Positions 7,935 through 15,951 of a stretch of DNA of 64,000 bases are shown here, piece by piece. A program made the position numbers and the translations under genes. The notes under the pieces were generated by a model. It was not told the origin of the DNA, did no database searches, and saw only the letters and a program-made list of their open reading frames with translations. This stretch comes from CAWGLW01 sp963823525 (GTDB lineage Bacteria > Pseudomonadota > Gammaproteobacteria > Steroidobacterales > Steroidobacteraceae), in assembly GCA_963823525.1 (NCBI GenBank), contig CAWGLW010000006.1:310001-374000 (forward strand), in the 5' to 3' direction. Within the stretch, counting starts at the first letter, position 1. The number at the start of each line of letters is the position of its first letter.

Positions 7935-9460
7935 GAGGACTTTTCCTCGAGCGCCTTGAACCGCATCAGTTCGGTCAGCCGGTAACCCGTGTAGCGGCCC
8001 ATCAGCAGGATCCCGGCCAGCAGCACCAGCAGCAGCTCAGGGAACACCAGCACGAGATGCTTTACGGACGGCTGGATCATGACGAGGTAGACAAGGGCCG
8101 CGGCGACCAGCGTACCGATTCCCTCCTTCAGTGCCTCGGCAGGGCCACGCTCCTCCCAGACGATCGACATTCTCTCGATCGTCATGGCCATGATCACCAT
8201 CGGGAACAAGGCAACGGAAAGGCCGATCTCCAGACCGATCCGGTGACCGACGATGCTGACCCCGAGCATCAGCAGCACAACGATGGTCAGCACGGCGGAC
8301 AGGCGCGGCACGAGAAGCAGACGCAGCCGCTCCAGGTAAAAACGCAGCGCCAGGCCCAGCGCAACGATCAGGCTGAACAGCAACACACCGTTCAGCAGCC
8401 GGGTCTCCCGGAATGCCATTGCAACCAGGACGGGCATGAACGTACCGAACGTGCTGAGGCCAACCACGTTGCGCAGGATCACGATGATGAAAGCGCCGAT
8501 CGGGACCATCAGCAGCACGGTATAGATGGCCTGTGTCTGCAGCGGCAGATCGAGCAACGAGAAGGCAAACAGGCGTGGATTGTCTTTTTCCGCACGCAAC
8601 TCGGCAATCTGCAGCGCGTCCTGCAACGTACGTCGCATCGAAAACGTGACAACGGCGCTGCCCGCCCCTTCGATATCCACGATCGGCGCATCCCCCTCAG
8701 CCCAGACAAGCATGTTCTCCGGGAGCCCGCTGTGCCCGCTTTCCGGATCGTAATAAAGCCAGTCGTGACCATTGTGGACCCGCAGCCACGGCTCCAATTG
8801 CGCATCGCGTCGTTCATCCGAGAGCGGCAGCACATGCACGATCTCGGTCGGTATGCGCGCCGCTTCGAGGACGTCACGCATCAGCCCGACCCTGGCATCC
8901 GTCGCCTCCGGCAGGCTCAGGAACAGCTGAACCGGCTCCGGCGGCGTCGGGCTGTTGATGATCGCCAGGGCAGCCGCCACGAACGTGGCCACATCGGCCG
9001 ATTCTTCCCGGACCTGGTCCACCAGCTCCATCAGTGCCGTCGCGTAAGGCTCCTCGAGCTGCGCGGGCACCGGAAAGTCCGCGGCAGACGCCGGTCCGGG
9101 ATTCCGTTCGTCACGAAAAATCGTCGCCCGGTAATAAAGCGCCTGGGCTCCCCGCGTTCGCCGGACCGCCCAGGTGACTTGCCTGTCCTCACCTTCGCCT
9201 TCCATGGTCGGGCGAAATCCCCGCGAGATGAACTGTTCGTCGTGCAATGCAAATCCCGGCGGATTTTCCGGCAGGCGGAGTACGGCCTTGACCGGGCCAC
9301 TGCGCGGCCGGTTGAAAGATACGCGGGCCTCCACCGTCCAGACCTCGGCCAGCGCCTGTGTCTGTAACGGGAACCCCGAGACCGTCCATTTGTAATAGAA
9401 GATACCCAGGCCAGCCAGGGTCAGCAGCAGCGCGAGAACCCAGAGGTGCACCCGGTTCAC
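7931..9460 (-). CDS. Inactive-transglutaminase domain fused to seven membrane helices
   Basis: 509 residues. One N-terminal helix (about 5-24) leads to a large periplasmic part: a beta-rich domain (EARVSFNRPRSGPVKAVLR) followed by a transglutaminase-like fold with PTEIVHVLPLSDERRDAQL and HNGHDWLYYDPESG. From about residue 310 there are seven hydrophobic segments (for example TVLLMVPIGAFIIVIL, ALFPMVIMAMTI). No convincing Cys-His-Asp triad is visible, in line with the name inactive. It overlaps its neighbours by 4 bp on each side. A role in presenting a periplasmic or membrane substrate to the two partner enzymes is inference. Confidence 0.88.
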   Translation of the reverse strand: MNRVHLWVLALLLTLAGLGIFYYKWTVSGFPLQTQALAEVWTVEARVSFNRPRSGPVKAVLRLPENPPGFALHDEQFISRGFRPTMEGEGEDRQVTWAVRRTRGAQALYYRATIFRDERNPGPASAADFPVPAQLEEPYATALMELVDQVREESADVATFVAAALAIINSPTPPEPVQLFLSLPEATDARVGLMRDVLEAARIPTEIVHVLPLSDERRDAQLEPWLRVHNGHDWLYYDPESGHSGLPENMLVWAEGDAPIVDIEGAGSAVVTFSMRRTLQDALQIAELRAEKDNPRLFAFSLLDLPLQTQAIYTVLLMVPIGAFIIVILRNVVGLSTFGTFMPVLVAMAFRETRLLNGVLLFSLIVALGLALRFYLERLRLLLVPRLSAVLTIVVLLMLGVSIVGHRIGLEIGLSVALFPMVIMAMTIERMSIVWEERGPAEALKEGIGTLVAAALVYLVMIQPSVKHLVLVFPELLLVLLAGILLMGRYTGYRLTELMRFKALEEKSS

Positions 9461-9984
9461 TCAGCCAGTTCCTCTTTGCTGCAGAGCGGGCGCGAGGTGA
9501 AGGTCAGCGACGGGTCGACGATGATGGCGCCCCGCATTGCGCTGCGTCCGACGAGCAGCGGATAGACGAAATCTCCCCGGTCAATCAGGTTCACGTCAAC
9601 TTTCTCGGCAATGTGGCCGATGCAAAGCAACATCCTGACCACGGGCCGGCGATCTTCAGGGCCGACATGCTGGCGGATACGAACCGTGCGGGACAGTGGG
9701 CGTTCCAGGGTAACGAATTCCTCGCTTTCCGGATCCAGCACGTCGAATCGAACCATCGAAGTACCGTCCCGCTTGAACCGCTTGATGTTGCGCGCATCCA
9801 GCGAGGAAGTTTCCGCTCCGGTATCGAGCTTGGCCTTGACGCTGAAACCCTCCTCCGAAATGATCACGCGCTCGACGAAACCGAAGATCGTGCGACTGGT
9901 TTCCTTCGCGAGTACCTCACCCGACAAAGCAAGCAACCCGACGAGGGAGCCGACAGCAACGACCGCCCTGCTGCACAACCGCAT
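9457..9984 (-). CDS. Exported retropepsin-like aspartic protease (RimK-associated)
   Basis: 175 residues from ATG 9984, which has GGGAGGATC just upstream; the longer open frame lacks a signal. Signal peptide residues 1-26 (VGSLVGLLALSGEVLAK). The active-site loop is KLDTGAETSSLDA with D54, followed by VRFDVLDPESEEFVTLERPL and the flap/second half VNLIDRGDFVYPLLVGRSAM. This family (called ATP-dependent zinc protease in older annotations) has one catalytic Asp per chain and is expected to dimerise. First gene of the three-gene operon. It may remove what the ATP-grasp ligase adds, or process its substrate; this is inference. Confidence 0.88.
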   Translation of the reverse strand: MRLCSRAVVAVGSLVGLLALSGEVLAKETSRTIFGFVERVIISEEGFSVKAKLDTGAETSSLDARNIKRFKRDGTSMVRFDVLDPESEEFVTLERPLSRTVRIRQHVGPEDRRPVVRMLLCIGHIAEKVDVNLIDRGDFVYPLLVGRSAMRGAIIVDPSLTFTSRPLCSKEELAE

Positions 9985-10180
9985 CTGATCCTCCCATCGC
10001 AAAGACAGGCCACGCCGATCACGGGCACCCGGCCACGCAAGTAGTCCAGGGCCTGCGCAATCTCGCAGAGTGTGGGCCCCCGGTTTCGCCGGCACGCCAA
10101 TCGGGAAACTTACACCGAGGCTGGAACCGGCAATCTGCTCGCCCCGTACCGAACTGGCCGGGGAACGCTGCCAGTGTAGC

Positions 10181-10207
10181 GGAAGGCTACCGTGGGGCAA
10201 GCCTTCC
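10181..10207. terminator. Inverted repeat upstream of the retropepsin gene and downstream of a hydratase gene
   Basis: GGAAGGCT (10181-10188) pairs with AGCCTTCC (10200-10207), loop 11 nt. A second GC-rich imperfect palindrome, AGCGCGGCGTGCGCGCT, directly follows the hydratase stop (10231). No T-run is present. It may terminate or stabilise the hydratase transcript. Confidence 0.35.
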
Positions 10208-10230
10208 GGAAGGTGAGCGCGGCGTGCGCG

Positions 10231-11049
10231 CTAGAGCCCGGACCAGGCCGGGGGACGTTTTTCGAAGAAAGCCTTGCTTCCCTCTTTTGCGTCGTCAGTC
10301 TGTGCCCCTTCGATCATCGCCTGCGTTGCAAAGACGAACGCGTCCGCCACTGGCATCTCGACCTGGCGGTAGAATACCGGCTTGCCAGAGGCTATCGCCT
10401 GCGCCGATCGGGCCGCGATGCGCTGGGCCAGTTTTTCGGTCTCATCGTGCAGATTCTCGAGCGGCACGGCCCGATTGATCAGACCGAACCGGCAGGCATC
10501 TTCGGCGGAAATGAAGTCGCCTGTCAGCGCCATTTCCATCGCGTGTTTGCGGTGCATCTTGCGGCCGATCGTCACCAGCGGCGTGGTGCAGAAGGCCCCG
10601 ATATTGACACCCGGGGTCGCGAATTTTGCCTGGTCCGATGCAAGCGCCAGATCGCAGGCAGCCACGAGCTGGCAGCCGGCTGCCGTTGCGATCCCGGGTA
10701 CGCAGGCGATCACCGGCTTCGGTCCGCGCATGATGCCCAGCATCATGTCCGCACACGCATCGAGGATCTCCTTCTGGCGAGCGTGGCGAGCAGCAGCAGT
10801 GCCGTTGTGATTGCCCATTTCTTTCAAGTGATGACCGGCAGAGAACACCGGCCCTTCGCCGGCAAGGACGATGACCCGAACGGCCGGATCGTCGAAGGCG
10901 CCGGTCAAGGCCTCGCTCAACGCGCGGATCATGCCCAGCGACAGGGGATTGCGCTGTTCCGGGCGATTCAGTGTCAACCAGCGCACATGACCCGAATCTG
11001 TGCTCAGGACAAAGGGTTCCTCAGGCTGGGCTGACAATGCATCGGCCAT
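10231..11049 (-). CDS. Enoyl-CoA hydratase/isomerase (ECHDC3-like)
   Basis: 272 residues from ATG 11049 with GAGG 8 bp upstream. Crotonase fold: LTLNRPEQRNPLS, first oxyanion-hole loop VFSAGHHLKEM, second loop GIATAAGCQLVAACDLALA, then CTTPLVTIGRKM and the C-terminal FFEKRPPAWSG. The second acid of the hydratase pair is not obvious (ATAAGCQL in place of the usual GGGxEL), which matches the mitochondrial ECHDC3-like group with unclear substrate rather than true beta-oxidation hydratases. The gene is intact, unlike the hydratase fragment near the start of the window, and appears monocistronic. Confidence 0.88.
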   Translation of the reverse strand: MADALSAQPEEPFVLSTDSGHVRWLTLNRPEQRNPLSLGMIRALSEALTGAFDDPAVRVIVLAGEGPVFSAGHHLKEMGNHNGTAAARHARQKEILDACADMMLGIMRGPKPVIACVPGIATAAGCQLVAACDLALASDQAKFATPGVNIGAFCTTPLVTIGRKMHRKHAMEMALTGDFISAEDACRFGLINRAVPLENLHDETEKLAQRIAARSAQAIASGKPVFYRQVEMPVADAFVFATQAMIEGAQTDDAKEGSKAFFEKRPPAWSGL

Positions 11050-11110
11050 GTTTCCGTCCTCGCAGTGTGGATCGCCCGGGCCTTTCGCCGACCCGAGGCG
11101 AGAAAGTCCA

Positions 11111-11566
11111 TCAAGCCCCGGTGGATTGAAGGCTCGAAAAGAGGCGCTCCGGCAAATGCTTGCGGATTTCCGCCGGCCCGAGCCGGACCAGGTCCTGGTC
11201 GACCTCGAGCGTGACCAGTGCGCGGGTCTGCGTATCGAGATTTCTTCGCAGCAGACCGAGGAAATGCGGGGCGGCCACGATCGCCAGCTGGTGTGTATCA
11301 CCATTGACCCTCGCGGCCCTCAGTCGCTCAGCCAGTTGTTCCGCGAACTGTATGGCCTCTACCTCTTTCGGTCCGGTCTTCACTTCCTTTGCGTGACGGG
11401 CCCCGCCGAGACTGTCGAAGGTCCGCCCGGCCCGGTCGGTGCCAAGGTCCCGGCCCTTAGCCCGGCTGGCGGTGTGCGTCAGGCACTCTATCTCCTGAAG
11501 CTCTCCCAACGGGGTGGCAACACGGAAAATTCTCCCGATTCCACTGTCGGCAACCAGTACCCACAT
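11111..11566 (-). CDS. Host-attachment-protein family (bacterial eRF1-like, baeRF)
   Basis: 151 residues. MWVLVADSGIGRIF is the characteristic N-terminus of this family, and QLAIVAAPHFLGLLRRNLDTQ with the C-terminal DLVRLGPAEIRKHLPE complete the eRF1 middle-domain-like fold. Older literature names it protein required for attachment to host cells; relatives of release factor eRF1 suggest ribosome-related action, but neither role is proven for this gene. A weak ribosome site precedes the ATG. It lies 61 bp upstream of the hydratase on the same strand, so the two may be co-transcribed. Confidence 0.82.
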   Translation of the reverse strand: MWVLVADSGIGRIFRVATPLGELQEIECLTHTASRAKGRDLGTDRAGRTFDSLGGARHAKEVKTGPKEVEAIQFAEQLAERLRAARVNGDTHQLAIVAAPHFLGLLRRNLDTQTRALVTLEVDQDLVRLGPAEIRKHLPERLFSSLQSTGA

Positions 11567-11683
11567 GGTCCATACCTCGCTGATCGGCTATCGCCTTGTT
11601 CGGCATCGACTGAAGTCTCGCCAATCCACGGCAGCGCGAACAGTCGCGAAAATACACAGCTGTGAGATGTCATGCGAAACGCC

Positions 11684-12268
11684 TCAGAACGCAATCAGGC
11701 CGTACCCGTCCGCCTGCAGCGCAATGAGTGCGGTCATCGCCGAGAGCGAGAGCTCGACACCTGGTGCGAGTTCCCCCTCAGCAAACCCCTTGTAGGCCGC
11801 TGTCTGCCCGCAGAGAATCACTTTCACGCCCCGGGCGCGCAGCGCTTCGATCAGTGGGGCGTTGGGGTTCTCCACACCAAACCTTGCCTTGTACGCGGAG
11901 GCGGACAGCGCGTCCTTGCCCGCGGGGCCGTGCAGAACCAGTGCAAGATGCATGTTCGACGCGGGCACTCCCGCGCGGGCCTGCATGTTGAGCAATCGCG
12001 CCAGGCTCTCGATACGCGAATTGACCTGGCCCGGGTCATCGGGCGATGGGGCAACGTCAAAAACCGCTTTGTAAATCAAGCGCGTGGGTGTCTCAAAGCC
12101 TGGCTTTGGGATGTCATAGACAGGGCCATAGCGCTCGATCAGCGGTCCTTTCGAAGCGCCGACAAACGCGGCCGCATCGGCGGCTGCGCTACGCTCGGGC
12201 ATTACCCCGAGGAGCAGGGCAAGCGCCAGGGCTGGAACTGAGGAGAGCCATAACGGGACATATCTCAT
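11684..12268 (-). CDS. Exported DsrE-family protein
   Basis: 194 residues from ATG 12268, preceded by GAGGTAAATCG; the upstream open frame lacks a signal. Signal peptide to about residue 29 (ALALALLLGVMPERSAAA). The DsrE fold shows in RLIYKAVFDVAPSPDD, MHLALVLHGPAGKDAL and the strand-loop VKVILCGQTAAYKGF, which holds the single conserved cysteine. DsrE proteins transfer or bind sulfur; periplasmic single-Cys versions are common near sulfur or redox genes, but none are adjacent here. The C-terminus ALQADGYGLIAF is typical. Confidence 0.87.
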   Translation of the reverse strand: MRYVPLWLSSVPALALALLLGVMPERSAAADAAAFVGASKGPLIERYGPVYDIPKPGFETPTRLIYKAVFDVAPSPDDPGQVNSRIESLARLLNMQARAGVPASNMHLALVLHGPAGKDALSASAYKARFGVENPNAPLIEALRARGVKVILCGQTAAYKGFAEGELAPGVELSLSAMTALIALQADGYGLIAF

Positions 12269-12487
12269 CGATTTACCTCGAGTCACTCGAAAAGCTGAAC
12301 AATTCACCGGCCGGGATGAGGTGGATCGCGCCGGGTGCACAATAGCGCCACCGGCGCGGCGACGCACGGTCCGATCGACACCGACGCGGTGGTCCGGTGA
12401 ACTGGCTTTGAACGGCGATGGCCGTTACGGTGCAGAGTCAGGCGAATCAGAACCCGTCCTGGCGAGGGGAGGCACGGTGCACGAACG

Positions 12488-13912
12488 ATGATCGAGAGGG
12501 AGTTGTTTTCAGGGCGAATCGTGATGCTCGGTTGCGGCAGTATCGGCCAGACGGTGCTGCCGCTGCTGCGCAGGCACGTCGACACAGCAGAGGGCCGCCT
12601 GACCGTACTCTCGGCCGACGAGCGAGGCCGCAGCATCGCAGCCGCACAGGGTGCGCGCTTCCTGCATTGTCACCTCAAGCCCGGCAGCTACGCGCGTGAT
12701 CTCAAGCGCCACCTCGGGCCGGGTGACCTGCTGCTGAACCTCTCCGTGGACGTATCCAGCCTGGATCTCGTCGAATGGTGCGCCACGAACGACGTGCTCT
12801 ACGTCGATACGTCGATAGAGCCATGGCCCGGCGTATTCGACAACCCCATGCTGTCCGTTCGTGAGCGAACGAATTTCCTCACGCGGGAGCGGATGCGGAA
12901 ACTGGCGCGGCGACTTGGGGCCGAGGCTCCCACGGCCATCGTCGATCACGGTGCCAATCCCGGACTCGTCTCGCACTTCGTCAAGCGCGCCCTGCTCGAT
13001 CTGCAATCGCAACTGCAGCCTGTGCCGCTGCGACCCCAGTCAGCGATACAGTGGGCCACGCTGGCTCGCGATCTGGGCATCGGCCTGATCCAGGTATCGG
13101 AGCGCGATACCCAGGCGTCCGATCGGCCAAAGCGACCGAACGAATTTGTAAACACCTGGTCGATCGACGGCTTCGTCGATGAGCTCATGCAGCCGTCCGA
13201 GCTCTCGCTGGGCACCGCCGAGCACAGGAAACCCGGCGGATCGAACTGGCACCGCGCCGGCTGCGGATCGATCTACCTGAATCGGCCGGGAAGCGCGACC
13301 TATGCGCGCAGCTGGCTGCCTTCGCTGGGCGGTTTCCAGGGCCTGCTGATGTCACATGACGAGGTCTTCTCGATCGCCGACCACCTGTCACTGCGTGAAT
13401 CAGGAGCGCTGGCCTATCGGCCGACCGTGATGTTCGTCTATCACCCTTGCGACGATGCGCTGCTGTCGGCCATGGAGCTCGAAGGCCGCGGCTGGCAGAT
13501 TCAGCCGGCGAGGCGGGTGCTGTCCGCAGAGATCGTGACCGGCATGGACGAACTCGGCGTGTTGCTGGCCGGTCACCGGCGCAACGCCTACTGGTACGGC
13601 TCTCAGCTGACAATCGAGCAGGCGCGCCGGCACGTCGCGCATGCCAACGCAACCAGTCTTCAGGTTGCCGCGGGTGCGCTGGCAGCGACGATCTGGGCGA
13701 TGCGACACCCCCGGCACGGGGTGCTGGAAGCCGACGACCTCGACTTCGAGGAATGCCTGGCGGTGGCGAAACCCTACCTGGGTCAGCTGGTTGGCGAATA
13801 CACTGACTGGACACCACTGCAGGGGCGCGGCGAGCTTTTCGCAGAGGACCTCGACCCGGATCACCCCTGGCAGCTGCAGAACGTGCGGTCCAGGCAGTGG
13901 CGCGCCGCCTGA
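12488..13912 (+). CDS. hss: Homospermidine synthase
   Basis: 474 residues. Makes homospermidine from putrescine (and spermidine) with NAD+ as bound redox cofactor. The saccharopine-dehydrogenase-like Rossmann start RIVMLGCGSIGQTVLPLL, the segment LLLNLSVDVSSLDLVEWC, VLYVDTSIEPWPGVF and VDHGANPGLVSHFVK are diagnostic. A GGGGAGG lies about 17 bp before the ATG, which is far; I see no better in-frame start. The gene diverges from the DsrE gene. With the agmatine deiminase encoded elsewhere in the window, it points to homospermidine-based polyamine metabolism. Confidence 0.95.
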   Translation: MIERELFSGRIVMLGCGSIGQTVLPLLRRHVDTAEGRLTVLSADERGRSIAAAQGARFLHCHLKPGSYARDLKRHLGPGDLLLNLSVDVSSLDLVEWCATNDVLYVDTSIEPWPGVFDNPMLSVRERTNFLTRERMRKLARRLGAEAPTAIVDHGANPGLVSHFVKRALLDLQSQLQPVPLRPQSAIQWATLARDLGIGLIQVSERDTQASDRPKRPNEFVNTWSIDGFVDELMQPSELSLGTAEHRKPGGSNWHRAGCGSIYLNRPGSATYARSWLPSLGGFQGLLMSHDEVFSIADHLSLRESGALAYRPTVMFVYHPCDDALLSAMELEGRGWQIQPARRVLSAEIVTGMDELGVLLAGHRRNAYWYGSQLTIEQARRHVAHANATSLQVAAGALAATIWAMRHPRHGVLEADDLDFEECLAVAKPYLGQLVGEYTDWTPLQGRGELFAEDLDPDHPWQLQNVRSRQWRAA

Positions 13913-13939
13913 TTTGCAACCGGAAGACAGGACTTCTCA

Positions 13940-14950
13940 ATGACCACAACTTCTCAGCGCATCGTCCTCGCCAGCCGACCCGCGGGCTGGGTAACTGAAG
14001 ACCAGTTTCGGCTCGAAGAAGTCACCCTCGGGGACCCGGCGCCCGGCGAAGTGCTGATCCGGGTACGGTACCTGTCGCTCGATCCCTACATGCGCGGCCG
14101 AATGGAAGATGCCGCTTCGTACGCCGAGGCGCAGGCCCTGGACCAGACGATGCTGGGCGGGGCAGTCGGTGTCGTGGAGGCCTCGAGGAACGAGGCATTC
14201 GCGGTCGGTGACCACGTGGTCGGCCAGCTCGGGTGGCAGCAGTTCTGCCTCTCCGACGGCCGCGACCTCCTGAAGGTCGACGCAAATCTCGTGCCTTTGT
14301 CGGCCTACCTCGGCCCTGTCGGTATGCCGGGCGTGACGGCCTGGTACGGGCTGCGCGAAATCTGCAAGCCGCAGAAGGACGAGACACTGCTCGTATCCGC
14401 GGCCAGCGGTGCAGTGGGTAGCGTGGTCGGGCAACTGGCCAGCGCCGCCGGTTGCCGGGTGATCGGGATTGCCGGCGGTCCGGCCAAGTGCACCTACGTG
14501 GTCGATGAACTCGGCTTCGATGCCTGCCTCGACCACCGACACTACGACGATAGCCAGGCGCTGGCCCGGGCCATACGCGATGTCGCGCCGAGCGGGCTGG
14601 ATTGCGTTTTCGAAAACGTCGGCGGCAAGTGCCTCGATGCGGCGCTCGCCTGCATCAACCCGTTTGCCAGGGTCGCGCTGTGCGGACTGATCGCCGGGTA
14701 CAACGGCCAGGACATTGCGCTGAAAAACGTTCGGGCACTGCTGATCTCGAGGGTAAAGCTGCAGGGCTTCATCGTCTCCGACCGCATGGACCTGTGGCCC
14801 CCGGCGCTGGCCGAACTCGGTCAGGCAGTCGCCAGCGGTCAACTGAAATACCGGGAGACCATCGCGGAAGGCCTAGAGGCGGCGCCGGCCGCATTTATCG
14901 GACTCCTGAAGGGGGAGAATTTCGGCAAGCAACTGGTCAGGCTGAGCTGA
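13940..14950 (+). CDS. NADP-dependent medium-chain oxidoreductase (zinc-free, CurA/leukotriene-reductase type)
   Basis: 336 residues. N-terminal GroES-like domain with YLSLDPYMRGRM, a hallmark of this zinc-independent group; substrate loop PGVTAWYGL; Rossmann motif VSAASGAVGSVVGQLA; ENVGGKCLDAALACI and CGLIAGYNG further on; C-terminus FIGLLKGENFGKQLVRL. These enzymes reduce alpha,beta-unsaturated ketones and aldehydes with NADPH; the physiological substrate is unknown. AGGA precedes the ATG by 7 bp. It lies 27 bp after hss and 13 bp before a Nudix gene, so the three probably form one transcript. Confidence 0.92.
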   Translation: MTTTSQRIVLASRPAGWVTEDQFRLEEVTLGDPAPGEVLIRVRYLSLDPYMRGRMEDAASYAEAQALDQTMLGGAVGVVEASRNEAFAVGDHVVGQLGWQQFCLSDGRDLLKVDANLVPLSAYLGPVGMPGVTAWYGLREICKPQKDETLLVSAASGAVGSVVGQLASAAGCRVIGIAGGPAKCTYVVDELGFDACLDHRHYDDSQALARAIRDVAPSGLDCVFENVGGKCLDAALACINPFARVALCGLIAGYNGQDIALKNVRALLISRVKLQGFIVSDRMDLWPPALAELGQAVASGQLKYRETIAEGLEAAPAAFIGLLKGENFGKQLVRLS

Positions 14951-14963
14951 TGGACCGCTTGCA

Positions 14964-15893
14964 ATGACGGCCGGTCACGGCGCCGACCGCTACCCCGCCA
15001 TTCATCCGGCGGCGACAGTCCTGTTGTTGCGCGAGCGACAAGCAGAGCTGGAAATACTGATGATGCGCCGGGCAGCGGCGGTTTCATTTATGGGAGGCAT
15101 GTGGGTTTTCCCGGGCGGGCGCCTCGACACGGCGGATTGCGCACCAAGGGCGGTATCCCGCGTCGCGCAGTCGGCCATCGCTCACTGCGTGGCGCGAATC
15201 GGATCCGATGCGCGAGCGATGGCCGGCGCTGACCAGGCGGTTGGACTGTACATCGCCGCCTGCCGGGAAATGTTTGAGGAATCAGGCGTTCTGCTGGCCC
15301 GGGATGCACAAGGCCGATGCTGTGACGCCGCCCGCGCAGCGGCGCTGCAAAGTCGCCGCGAGGAAATAACGACGACGCCCGCCGCATTCATCCCGATGCT
15401 CGAGGACGTCGGATTGTTCATCGAGGCTGACCAATTTATCTACTGGTCGCGGTGGATCACGCCCTCAGCTGAAAAGAAACGCTTCGACACGCATTTCTTC
15501 GCGACCCAGGTCGAGGAGGATCAGGATGTCAGCGCCGATCTCTCCGAACTCACTGAACACACCTGGATCCGGCCGCGGGATGCCTTGCTGGCCGCCGAGC
15601 GTGGCAACATGAGGATGGTTCCGCCCACGCTGCTGACACTCGAAGACCTGCAGGAAAGCTTCAGCCGTCACCGCGGGGTATCGGCGATGCTCGCCGCTGA
15701 ACGCGAACGCCCGGTTCCACCGATCATGCCGCGTATCGTGTCGGACGAGGCAGCCGTACGTATCGTGATGCCCTGGGATCCTCAGTACCCGGAAATCGAT
15801 GGGGATGGCTGGCCGCTTTACGAGGTGCCACCACACTTCGCGAACAGGCGGTCGCATCTTTCGATGAGCCGGTCTGCTCGCGCCAACCCTTAA
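14964..15893 (+). CDS. Nudix hydrolase, NUDT19-like
   Basis: 309 residues. Nudix hydrolases cleave nucleoside diphosphates linked to another moiety. The domain begins AATVLLLRERQAELEILMMRR and continues to MWVFPGGRLD. The Nudix box is split: the glycine part (FPGGRLD) is separated by about 50 residues from AACREMFEESGVLL, an insertion known in the NUDT7/NUDT19 (CoA-hydrolysing) branch. The catalytic REMFEE glutamates are intact. The tail ends with PWDPQYPEIDGDGWPLYE, as in other bacterial relatives. It may act on CoA thioesters; that is family-level inference. Confidence 0.88.
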   Translation: MTAGHGADRYPAIHPAATVLLLRERQAELEILMMRRAAAVSFMGGMWVFPGGRLDTADCAPRAVSRVAQSAIAHCVARIGSDARAMAGADQAVGLYIAACREMFEESGVLLARDAQGRCCDAARAAALQSRREEITTTPAAFIPMLEDVGLFIEADQFIYWSRWITPSAEKKRFDTHFFATQVEEDQDVSADLSELTEHTWIRPRDALLAAERGNMRMVPPTLLTLEDLQESFSRHRGVSAMLAAERERPVPPIMPRIVSDEAAVRIVMPWDPQYPEIDGDGWPLYEVPPHFANRRSHLSMSRSARANP

Positions 15894-15926
15894 AAAAAGG
15901 CCCCGGGCTCAGAGCACCGGGGCCTT
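15892..15926 (-). terminator. Rho-independent terminator of the histone-like gene
   Basis: A perfect stem pairs AAGGCCCCGG (15897-15906) with CCGGGGCCTT (15917-15926) over a 10-nt loop. On the minus strand the stem is followed by a run of seven U (AAAAAAA at 15892-15898 on plus). It lies 26 bp downstream of the minus-strand stop at 15952 and overlaps the end of the plus-strand Nudix gene. Confidence 0.85.
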
Positions 15927-15951
15927 GCAGACAATAACGAGTCCGCGCCGG

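Noticed and set aside
8057..9367. 436-codon plus-strand open frame over the 7-TM gene
   Set aside because: Composition rich in Arg, Gln, His and Asp with no fold; the opposite strand encodes recognisable membrane helices.
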